From: Spirochaetales bacterium
Lineage (GTDB): Bacteria > Spirochaetota > Spirochaetia > ARS1246
NCBI GenBank assembly: GCA_018644745.1
Contig: JABGPX010000994.1
Location: 1-8,792 of the forward strand
Length of the DNA stretch: 8,792 nt
Reading direction: 5' to 3'
Position 1 is the stretch's first letter; every line of letters starts with the position of its first letter. The notes under the pieces were generated by a model that was given only the letters and a program-made list of their open reading frames with translations, had not been told where the DNA came from and made no database searches. Below are positions 1-5,092 of this stretch, piece by piece. Position numbers and translations under genes: made by a program.

Positions 1-12
1 TTTTCGAGTGCC

Positions 13-408
13 CTAAATCTCATTCCAGCACAGCAACCCGTCAATTCTGGAAAAGTGAGCGTCATAGCTTACAAGCCGCGCACCGTGTTCCATACAGCTT
101 GCGGCAATCCAGACGTCGTTGATAGGAATTGGCAGACCTTTTTTTCTGAGCATCTGTTTTATCTCTGCAAACCATTCTGCTGTATTTTCAGTTATAGCAA
201 TACTCACTGTTCTTGGTTTATCACGGAACTTGCCGAGAATCGCATGGTTTTCCCGTTGTCGGCTTCCTCCTTTGAAGCCATCATATAGTTCACCTAAAAC
301 GACAGGTGAAAGCAAGACTGCTTCACAGTGTTTCAGTTCCTCGGCAACACGATTAGCTCCGATCATCAGGGCCGTATAAGCGTTTGTGTCAACAAGGACC
401 CTGCTCAT
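13..408 (-). CDS. PIN-domain toxin, VapC-like ribonuclease
   Basis: This is the toxin of a type II toxin-antitoxin pair, predicted to be a metal-dependent endoribonuclease acting on RNA in the cytoplasm. The 131-residue product has the usual size of a PIN domain. All four expected acidic residues are visible: Asp7 in VDTNA, Glu40 in LGEL, Asp98 in INDVWIAA and Asp116 in SYDAHF, so the active site looks intact. The upstream antitoxin gene ends in TAA and the toxin ATG reuses its last A (TAATG, 406-410), which is why I choose this start. A TTG three codons earlier (417) is open but would lie inside the antitoxin gene. The overlap implies translational coupling, so the toxin should be made only after the antitoxin. 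The family call is firm. The RNA target cannot be read from the sequence. Confidence 0.93.
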   Translation of the reverse strand: MSRVLVDTNAYTALMIGANRVAEELKHCEAVLLSPVVLGELYDGFKGGSRQRENHAILGKFRDKPRTVSIAITENTAEWFAEIKQMLRKKGLPIPINDVWIAASCMEHGARLVSYDAHFSRIDGLLCWNEI

Positions 409-659
409 TACTGCCAATCCTGCGTGTCAACTCTTGTATTATCTTCTTGGGTTCTATTAAACTCGTCCATTTCTTCCCGTTTCCAGAGTCCACAGAAATC
501 CTGATAGTCGTCGGAATATTTCCCTTCTACACGTAGTCCCATGTCTTTTGCGAGAAGGTCTTTTATAAACTGATTTTTGCTCTTTTTCCGGCGCCTGGCT
601 TCATCGGTTAATTTCTGGTCAAGTTCGGCATCCAGGTTGTGAATGGTAATAGAACTCAT
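408..659 (-). CDS. Ribbon-helix-helix antitoxin of the PIN toxin (VapB/FitA-like)
   Basis: This gene encodes the 83-residue cognate antitoxin, expected to bind and block the PIN toxin and to repress its own operon. Residues 2-8 (SSITIHN) form the DNA-contacting beta strand of a ribbon-helix-helix fold. Helices follow at about 10-22 and 26-39. The C-terminal part, about 53-83, contains a CGLWKREEMDEF segment and a closing D-W pair. It resembles the toxin-wrapping tails of RHH antitoxins paired with PIN toxins (FitA-like group). A GAGG Shine-Dalgarno core (669-666) sits six bases before the ATG. The gene is first in the operon and ends inside the toxin start codon. Three TGGTTCA repeats around its start and promoter are candidate autoregulation sites. 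The VapB versus FitA subgroup label is less certain than the general role. Confidence 0.9.
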   Translation of the reverse strand: MSSITIHNLDAELDQKLTDEARRRKKSKNQFIKDLLAKDMGLRVEGKYSDDYQDFCGLWKREEMDEFNRTQEDNTRVDTQDWQ

Positions 660-711
660 GGTTCACCTCGTGGTTCATAATATCACTAATATGGTTCAGA
701 TTCAAGTCTGA
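659..711. repeat. Candidate antitoxin operator: three TGGTTCA direct repeats plus a short inverted repeat
   Basis: TGGTTCA occurs three times on the plus strand, at 659-665, 671-677 and 692-698. The copies overlap the antitoxin start codon, touch the end of the -10 element, and lie just upstream of the -35 element. The last two copies are 21 bases apart, about two helical turns. An inverted repeat, TCAGA (696-700) and TCTGA (707-711), flanks the -35 hexamer. RHH antitoxins commonly repress their operons by binding several short repeats at the promoter, so this is a plausible operator. Binding is inferred. Confidence 0.55.
677..705 (-). promoter_or_regulatory. Promoter of the toxin-antitoxin operon
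   Basis: On the minus strand, TTGAAT (705-700) and TATTAT (682-677) are separated by exactly 17 bases. The -10 is extended by TG one base upstream (TGATATTAT, 685-677). This is a good sigma-70 type match with correct spacing. Transcription would start near 670, giving a very short leader that begins almost at the Shine-Dalgarno sequence. The assignment rests on sequence pattern only. Confidence 0.7.
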
Positions 712-769
712 TTTTAAGAGGAATACCATTAGTCTGGTGAAACAAATTGTGGGTTTTTCGATATGCTCT

Positions 770-778
770 TGATATAAT
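770..778 (+). promoter_or_regulatory. Extended -10 promoter of the dehydrogenase gene
   Basis: The sequence TGATATAAT is a perfect extended -10 element (TGnTATAAT). No good -35 hexamer lies 16-18 bases upstream. TTGTGG at 747-752 is 20 bases away, which is too far. Transcription would begin near 785, leaving a leader of about 9 or 18 bases depending on which ATG is used. The promoter diverges from the toxin-antitoxin promoter about 70 bases away. Confidence 0.65.
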
Positions 779-793
779 TGGAACAACAAAATA

Positions 794-1939
794 ATGAGAA
801 GCATGAATAGAATAGTAATCCTGGGCTGCGGAGCAGTGGGAAGAGACATGGCTATCGATTTATGCAAGGATCCCGACTGTGAGGTTACCTCGGTAGACAT
901 CAACCGGGAGTCCCTGGAACGCCTTGCCAAAGAACATCCAATCCAAATTTCCGCAGAGGATCTCTCTACCGTCGAAGGCGTTACCCGAGCGATTAAGAAT
1001 GCGGACATCGTCATCGGCGCAGTGCCTGGATTTTTGGGATACACGATGCTCAAAACTGTCATTAACGCAGGCAAGGACATTGTGGATATCTCGTACTTCC
1101 CGGAGGATCCATTCGGACTGGACGATCTGGCTAAAGTAAAAGGAGTCACCGCAGTTGTGGACTGCGGCGTGGCACCAGGTATGTCCAACATTATTCTCGG
1201 CGATCATATGCGAACTATGAAAGTTAATCGTTACGAGTGCTACGTCGGCGGCATTCCAAAGTCGAGGAATGCACCTTTGGGTTACAAGTCGCCCTTTCCT
1301 GTCTTAGAAGTGTTAGAGGAATACGCTGAAGATGGTAGAACGGTTGAAAATGGTAAGGTAGTTGTCAGCCCGATGCTTGGGGAAACCGGCACGATTGACT
1401 TCGATCAAGTCGGCACGCTGGCATGCCTTACCTCTGACGGGCTTAGAACTTTGATCCATACCTTTGCCTCTGAGATCCCCGACATGTTCGAGAAAACCCT
1501 GCGTTATCCCGGTCATGTAGACAAGATGCGTATTTTTAATGATGCTGGATTTTTCAGTCGGACTCCCATTGAGTTGAAGGGAGCTTCAGTACGACCAATT
1601 GATGTAACCTCGGTGCTGCTCTCTCCTCTTTGGAAATACGAAGTCGGCGAACCGGATCTGACTGTTATGAGACTGATAATTTCCGGAGAGGAAGATAGAA
1701 AACCCGTGACCTACACTTATGATATGTACGATGAATACGATCCCGAGACAGGGACCCTCTCCATGTCCAGGACGACAGGATACACTTGTAATGCAGTCGC
1801 CCGATTGGTGCTTGACGGCGGTTATTCACACATTGGGGTAAGTGCTCCTGAGCATGTGGGGCGTGTCGCAGGAAGTTGGGAAAGTGTCGATAAATATTTG
1901 GCAGATCGGGGCATCTGTTACGAGACGCGGCGATCTTGA
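794..1939 (+). CDS. NAD-dependent dehydrogenase of the saccharopine / lysine 6-dehydrogenase family
   Basis: The product is a cytoplasmic oxidoreductase of the saccharopine dehydrogenase superfamily. Members oxidise or reduce amino-acid derivatives with NAD(P), for example L-lysine in lysine 6-dehydrogenase. A Rossmann fold starts at once, with GCGAVG after the first beta strand. An Asp in SVDIN at the end of the second strand points to NAD rather than NADP. The conserved stretch DCGVAPGMSN is present mid-protein, and the C-terminal half carries family features such as YTYDMYDEYD and SMSRTTGYT. The length of 381 residues (378 from the second ATG) fits single-domain lysine 6-dehydrogenases. 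Two in-frame ATGs, 794 and 803, compete. Neither has a strong Shine-Dalgarno sequence, and homologous folds usually begin close to MNRIVILG, so 803 is a real alternative. No neighbouring lysine-pathway gene supports a substrate, so the exact reaction is open. Confidence 0.85.
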   Translation: MRSMNRIVILGCGAVGRDMAIDLCKDPDCEVTSVDINRESLERLAKEHPIQISAEDLSTVEGVTRAIKNADIVIGAVPGFLGYTMLKTVINAGKDIVDISYFPEDPFGLDDLAKVKGVTAVVDCGVAPGMSNIILGDHMRTMKVNRYECYVGGIPKSRNAPLGYKSPFPVLEVLEEYAEDGRTVENGKVVVSPMLGETGTIDFDQVGTLACLTSDGLRTLIHTFASEIPDMFEKTLRYPGHVDKMRIFNDAGFFSRTPIELKGASVRPIDVTSVLLSPLWKYEVGEPDLTVMRLIISGEEDRKPVTYTYDMYDEYDPETGTLSMSRTTGYTCNAVARLVLDGGYSHIGVSAPEHVGRVAGSWESVDKYLADRGICYETRRS

Positions 1940-1985
1940 CCCCGGACCATGGGGATCCATTCGCAAGATCGGTCGGTTTTTCTTT
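1931..1985 (+). terminator. Terminator-like hairpin after the dehydrogenase gene
   Basis: CGATCTTG (1931-1938) pairs perfectly with CAAGATCG (1964-1971). An inner CCCC (1940-1943) with GGGG (1951-1954) can stack inside the loop. A T-rich run, TTTTTCTTT (1977-1985), follows five bases after the stem. The left arm contains the TGA stop codon. The gap between stem and T-run makes it imperfect, but its position right after the gene supports a terminator. Confidence 0.55.
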
Positions 1986-2037
1986 ACAGCGACACTCTAA
2001 TAACAACATAATTGAGCAAGACCGATCGAGCGTCGGC

Positions 2038-2068
2038 TTGGGAACATAGAGTAGGCTATCCGTATTAT
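2038..2068 (+). promoter_or_regulatory. Weak candidate promoter of the tRNA methyltransferase gene
   Basis: TTGGGA (2038-2043) and TATTAT (2063-2068) are separated by 19 bases, which is long. They lie between the preceding terminator-like hairpin and the methyltransferase Shine-Dalgarno sequence, so a promoter is expected somewhere here. The match is poor and is offered only as the best candidate in the gap. Confidence 0.3.
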
Positions 2069-2087
2069 ATTTTACCGGAGGATTAGT

Positions 2088-2566
2088 ATGGATAATGTGT
2101 TAGATCTTACGCTGCGATCGATCGGTTCAGTAAAAAGAACAACGGCACGGTGAAAATTGAGCTCGATGGGCAATACAGTGATGGCTTGAATGCCCTCGAT
2201 GGGTTCGGTCATGTCGTGGTGCTCTGGTGGGCTCACAAATATGTCGAGTATCGAAATCAGATTGATATGGTGATCGACCTCCCATACGCACCGGGCACCA
2301 AAGCGGGACTATTTGCTACACGATCACCGGTCAGACCAAACCCGGTATGCGTATCAACGGCTGAGATCAGGGAAATTTCAATAAAAAAAGGCGTTATAGT
2401 TATCGATGAAATCGATGCTGCTGACGGAACGCCGGTTCTCGATATCAAGCCGTACTACGGCACAACAGACAGAGTAGATGCTTATAGACAGCCTGAATGG
2501 GTGCCTGATGATTGGCCGGTCTGGCGAATGCCCATCGGTGAAGAAGATTATGGCGAGGAGAGCTGA
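2088..2566 (+). pseudogene. TrmO/TsaA-family tRNA methyltransferase, frameshifted near the 5' end
   Basis: Intact members (TrmO, UPF0066) use S-adenosylmethionine to N6-methylate threonylcarbamoyladenosine at position 37 of some tRNAs. A strong GGAGG (2077-2081) sits six bases before ATG 2088. That frame encodes a family-like start (LTLRSIGSVK) but stops at TGA 2151. The rest of the protein lies in the -1 frame to 2566, with ATRSPVRPNPV and GTPVLDIKPY, both hallmarks of the family. Adding one base to the A-run at 2132-2136 (AAAAAG) joins the frames into a 159-residue protein reading IGSVKKNNGTVKIEL, a normal family N-terminus. The alternative, a GTG at 2150 giving 138 residues, has no ribosome binding site and loses the first strand. 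Possible causes are a homopolymer sequencing error, a true inactivating deletion, or, less likely, ribosomal -1 slippage. The family call is firm. The cause of the break is unknown. Confidence 0.85.
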
Positions 2567-2572
2567 TATAAT
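2564..2572 (+). promoter_or_regulatory. Extended -10 promoter of the GyrI-like/AraC unit
   Basis: TGATATAAT, identical to the element before the dehydrogenase gene, overlaps the TGA stop codon of the methyltransferase gene. No recognisable -35 hexamer is correctly spaced. A start near 2579 would give a leader of about 47 bases that contains the hairpin at 2590-2608 and the Shine-Dalgarno sequence at 2616-2621. Confidence 0.55.
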
Positions 2573-2589
2573 AATCTCATATGATATGT

Positions 2590-2614
2590 CACCCGCCTCG
2601 TGCGGGTGGTTTTT
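2590..2614 (+). terminator. Intrinsic terminator hairpin, possibly acting as an attenuator
   Basis: CACCCGC (2590-2596) and GCGGGTG (2602-2608) form a perfect seven-pair GC-rich stem with a five-base loop. One G and five T residues (2610-2614) follow. This is a textbook intrinsic terminator for the methyltransferase transcript, 24 bases after its stop. It also lies immediately before the GGAGGA ribosome binding site (2616-2621) of the next gene. It is therefore probably inside that gene's leader and could limit its transcription. Confidence 0.75.
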
Positions 2615-2625
2615 CGGAGGACCGC

Positions 2626-3126
2626 ATGAAGCCGTTGGTTGTAGAAAAAGATAAACTCTATCTTGCGGGATACTCATTTTACGGCGACCCCTTTTCCGCA
2701 AGCGGAGCCTGGACCGAGGAGAACGAGATAGGCAAGCTTTGGAAACGGTTCATGGGATTTTTCGCAGAGCGCGCTGAGGAAATTCCCCCTTCCGCTGTTC
2801 CCGGTATCGGTTACGAGGTGCACGTTTGGAGCAAGGACGTCATGGAAACCGGTCAGTATGAGGTTTTTGTTGGAATGGCGATCAATGAAATAGCGGATGT
2901 GCCGGTCGATTTATCAATAAAGGCCCTTCCAAAGGCAAAGTTTGCCGTATTTACTCTCTCCGGAGACCTGATCGAAAAGGATCTTTCTTCAGATATGCGC
3001 GTATGGCTTGAAGCGGAAGGACAACATCAAACCGGCAATTTTATCTACAACCGTTATGATGATCGGTACAAGGGTATGGAAAACCTAAAGGATTCGGAGA
3101 TAGAGGTGTATGTGCCCATCACGTGA
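2626..3126 (+). CDS. GyrI-like / AraC effector-binding domain protein
   Basis: This 166-residue protein is a stand-alone effector-binding module of the GyrI-like group (also called AraC effector-binding or Cass2-like). Such proteins bind small, often hydrophobic or cationic ligands, and some sequester drugs or interact with gyrase. Visible family features are YEVFVGMAIN near residues 83-92, a PKAKFAVFTLSG strand turn around residues 105-116, and a closing EVYVPI strand. ATG 2626 is chosen because GGAGGA lies four bases upstream. An ATG at 2581 is also open, but it would place the terminator hairpin inside the coding sequence. The gene overlaps the start of the AraC-type regulator by 17 bases, so the two are probably translated together. 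The regulator also ends in a related-looking domain, which suggests both proteins sense the same or related ligands. The ligand is not known. Confidence 0.8.
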   Translation: MKPLVVEKDKLYLAGYSFYGDPFSASGAWTEENEIGKLWKRFMGFFAERAEEIPPSAVPGIGYEVHVWSKDVMETGQYEVFVGMAINEIADVPVDLSIKALPKAKFAVFTLSGDLIEKDLSSDMRVWLEAEGQHQTGNFIYNRYDDRYKGMENLKDSEIEVYVPIT

Positions 3127-3922
3127 ATCACACCGTACAACTGATCCTGATTGGAAACTGCAATCCATACTCAGAGCTATTGAGTATGTGGAAAATCATA
3201 TCCATGACGCGATACGCGTGGGAGACATGGCGGATGCCGCGGGATATTCGGTATTTCATTTCTGCCGCTGTTTCAATGAGCTCACAAGGCATTCTCCCCA
3301 TGACTATCAGATGAAACGCAAACTATCGCTTGCATTGAAAGAACTGAAATCCGAAAAGCCTTCGATCACCCGGATAGCAATGGATTTTGGGTTTGAAACC
3401 CCGGAGGGATTTTCCCGCGCCTTCAGGAAAATGTTTGGGATCCTTCCCTCGGCGGTACGTACTGGTAATACGCCGGATTCAAGACTCTCACTACAACCGC
3501 TTACAGAGACATATTTGCATGACCTTAACAGCTGTATCGGAATCCCCGCACGGACGGAGTATAACCGCGTCGATTTCCAGGGAACTACCGATCACCATCA
3601 GAGTGCGGCCCAGTCGTTGGCCCGATCTCAATACATTGAAGGAACGGCGGTCGTGGACTATCAGCCGGGATGGGAAAAAAAGGGGTTACGGCTGTTTATG
3701 GAGACTCAGACAAGGCATCCTCTTATTGCGCTGATTGAGGCAGGTTCATATACAACATTCCCTCTCTGCTGCCCAATATCAATGATAGATTCGTTCCTCT
3801 ACTATCTTTTTACAGTTTTTTGCCGGCGGCTCGGAGGACCGCTAAATTTGCCGAGTAGGGTTGTGTTTGATGTTAGAAATGGTACGATCAATGAAGCCCG
3901 CGTATGCGTGGCGATTGAGTAA
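3110..3922 (+). CDS. AraC-family transcriptional regulator with a divergent GyrI-like C-terminal domain
   Basis: The product is a 270-residue DNA-binding regulator of the subgroup with the DNA-binding domain at the N-terminus. Residues 18-117 form the AraC domain: the first helix-turn-helix lies at about 34-56 (VGDMADAAGYS) and the second at about 84-108 (ITRIAMDFGFETPEGFSRAFRK), followed by the family's FG-x-x-P turn (FGILPS). Residues 135-270 form a separate domain. Its last part, from AGSYTTF (211-217) to the closing VCVAIE, resembles the second half of GyrI-like effector domains. The first half does not show the usual HxGPY-type signature and is divergent or damaged. The ATG lies inside the end of the preceding gene, with GGAG ten bases and AGAGG three bases upstream. 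Likely roles are sensing a small molecule and controlling its own unit or unlinked genes. The targets are unknown. Confidence 0.87.
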   Translation: MCPSRESHRTTDPDWKLQSILRAIEYVENHIHDAIRVGDMADAAGYSVFHFCRCFNELTRHSPHDYQMKRKLSLALKELKSEKPSITRIAMDFGFETPEGFSRAFRKMFGILPSAVRTGNTPDSRLSLQPLTETYLHDLNSCIGIPARTEYNRVDFQGTTDHHQSAAQSLARSQYIEGTAVVDYQPGWEKKGLRLFMETQTRHPLIALIEAGSYTTFPLCCPISMIDSFLYYLFTVFCRRLGGPLNLPSRVVFDVRNGTINEARVCVAIE

Positions 3923-4056
3923 AGAGAACTACTGGATCGGTAGACTAAATCGGAAATCGAAGGCAAAAAAAAGGCGCTGTTGATGCTCTTAGGTGTGAGC
4001 GAAGAACTGGATACCAGTGAGGAGCCAACGAGAAAGGGTTCATCAGATCTACCATG

Positions 4057-4100
4057 TATCGGTACCAATCTGTATAATAATAAAAAGCTATATCGGTGCC
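4057..4100 (+). promoter_or_regulatory. Candidate promoter of the DUF1707 gene flanked by direct repeats
   Basis: TATAAT (4073-4078) is a perfect -10 hexamer with TG directly before it, but no clear -35 is seen. It lies between two near-identical ten-base repeats, TATCGGTACC (4057-4066) and TATCGGTGCC (4091-4100), 34 bases apart. A start near 4085 would leave a leader of about 80 bases to ATG 4168. The rest of the gap 3923-4167 shows only an A8 tract (3965-3972) and no gene I can support. Confidence 0.45.
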
Positions 4101-4167
4101 GTCGGGAAAGTGAATGGGCCGCTTGCTATCCGAACCCGCCGGCAATCTATCCAACGAGGAGTCACAT

Positions 4168-4767
4168 ATGGCTGATTCGTCTGATCAATCTCTTCCGATG
4201 AAATCCCCGCGGGTCGCCGATGCGGATCGGGAAGTCGTCGTAACGCAATTACAGGAAGCCGTAGCCGATGGTCGTCTCGACCTTTCGGATTTGGAGGAGA
4301 GACTCGATGCTGTATATTCGGCAAAGACACGTGCGGATCTCGACGTGCTGACAGCTGATCTACCGGTCGTACAGGCTTCGAATATTCCTGATTTAGATTT
4401 TAAGACGAAGGCTGGTTCGTTGCGGAAAAAAGGTTATTGGCAGGTACCTTCGCTCATTAACGCAGAGTGCAGCTCCGGCTCGATCAAGCTTGATTTCACC
4501 GAGGCTGAATGCTCTCATCGTGAGGTGATTATAAAAGTCAGCGTAAGATCCGGCTCAGTGGTTTTGGTAGTCCCCCACGGATGGGCCGTCGATCTTAACC
4601 ACGCATCAGCGACCAGCGGGAGCGTTAAAAACAAGATTCGGGAGCGTCCTCTGCCTGGTGCTCCGATGCTTCGGGTTAGCGGTACGGTAACCTCGGGCGT
4701 GATAAAAGCGCGCTATCCGCACCGGAGCTTTCGGGTTTGGCTGGCGAGTTTGCTCGCAAAAATGTAG
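4168..4767 (+). CDS. DUF1707 domain protein with a LiaF/DUF4097-like C-terminal beta domain
   Basis: The 199-residue product starts with a DUF1707 domain at about residues 15-66. Its pattern is RVADADREVVVTQLQEA, then GRLDLSDLEERLDAVYSA, then a T-R-x-DLDVLTADLP ending, very close to the family consensus. No function is established for the domain, but it is often fused to membrane segments or cell-envelope stress domains. The C-terminal part, about 88-190, holds repeated SGS-type strands (SGSIKLDF, SGSVVLVVP, SGSVKNK, TSGVIKARYP). This suits the beta-sandwich or solenoid of LiaF-C/DUF4097-type domains. No signal peptide or clear membrane helix is seen, so the protein is probably cytoplasmic. 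GAGGAG lies six bases before ATG 4168. An upstream in-frame ATG (4114) has no ribosome binding site. DUF1707 is best known from Actinobacteria, so horizontal transfer is possible. Confidence 0.8.
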   Translation: MADSSDQSLPMKSPRVADADREVVVTQLQEAVADGRLDLSDLEERLDAVYSAKTRADLDVLTADLPVVQASNIPDLDFKTKAGSLRKKGYWQVPSLINAECSSGSIKLDFTEAECSHREVIIKVSVRSGSVVLVVPHGWAVDLNHASATSGSVKNKIRERPLPGAPMLRVSGTVTSGVIKARYPHRSFRVWLASLLAKM

Positions 4768-5092
4768 AAACCTGCGGGAAGCTTTGCGTTGAAGATTCTT
4801 GAGCTGCATTGAGGATTGACGATGAGGAAATTATCATTTTCGTATTTTACCGCCGCAAAGTGGCGTCCGGCGGGAGGATGTCGAGATGAAACTCAATCGC
4901 AAGCTCGAGGATAGAGAATATGAGCTGTTTGTGAAGCCATATGAATCAGAGAACCGTCTGAAGGAAATCAGGCGGAAGTAAACTGGTGAAAACATATTTC
5001 AATCAATTAGGCACAGAGTATTTCACCCAGCTAACAAATCAAAGATTCGGCTCCATCGATAACGTGGTGATTACTCGTCACGAGCCCCGCAG
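4768..5092. other. Intergenic gap between convergent genes
   Basis: This 325-base stretch separates the convergent DUF1707 and beta-helix genes. It holds one doubtful short ORF (4886-4981) and an imperfect inverted repeat, CTGGTGAAA (4983-4991) with TTTCACCCAG (5021-5030). The repeat has a one-base bulge and a loop of about 29 bases. A small palindrome, CTCGTCACGAG, also lies close to the end of the beta-helix gene. I see no convincing intrinsic terminator for either strand, no RNA gene and no mobile element remnant. Confidence 0.5.
4886..4981 (+). CDS. Possible small ORF, 31 residues, unknown
   Basis: ATG 4886 is preceded at seven bases by a strong GGGAGGA (4872-4878) and opens a 31-codon frame ending in TAA. 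The peptide is highly charged, starting MKLNRKLEDREYEL and ending EIRRK, and would be a soluble helix. I recognise no family. The strong ribosome binding site is the only positive evidence. The frame could equally be chance or the remnant of a longer gene, since it is open upstream as far as 4826. Confidence 0.25.
   Translation: MKLNRKLEDREYELFVKPYESENRLKEIRRK

Noticed and set aside
619..1191. 190-codon minus-strand frame
   Set aside because: It lies opposite the dehydrogenase gene and runs into the antitoxin gene in another frame. Its protein has no recognisable domain, and the opposing frame is clearly coding.
2130..2138. Programmed -1 ribosomal frameshifting as the main explanation for the split methyltransferase
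   Set aside because: The site reads A AAA AGA in the incoming frame, so only the P-site codon re-pairs well. I see no obvious stimulatory hairpin in the next few bases. A homopolymer error or mutation is simpler.
2581..2625. Earlier ATG for the GyrI-like protein
   Set aside because: Using it would place the perfect terminator hairpin inside the coding sequence and ignore the strong GGAGGA before ATG 2626.
3802..4068. 88-codon minus-strand frame rich in serine
   Set aside because: It overlaps the 3' end of the AraC-family gene on the other strand, and its low-complexity composition is typical of an antisense shadow frame.
3980..4201. 73-codon plus-strand frame before the DUF1707 gene
   Set aside because: It overlaps the DUF1707 start in another frame, has no good ribosome binding site, and shows no family-like sequence.
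4822..4911. 29-codon plus-strand frame in the convergent gap
   Set aside because: It has only a weak ribosome binding site, overlaps the slightly better short ORF at 4886, and has no recognisable composition.
4983..5030. Inverted repeat as a bidirectional terminator
   Set aside because: The arms have a bulge, the loop is about 29 bases, and no run of T follows on either strand.
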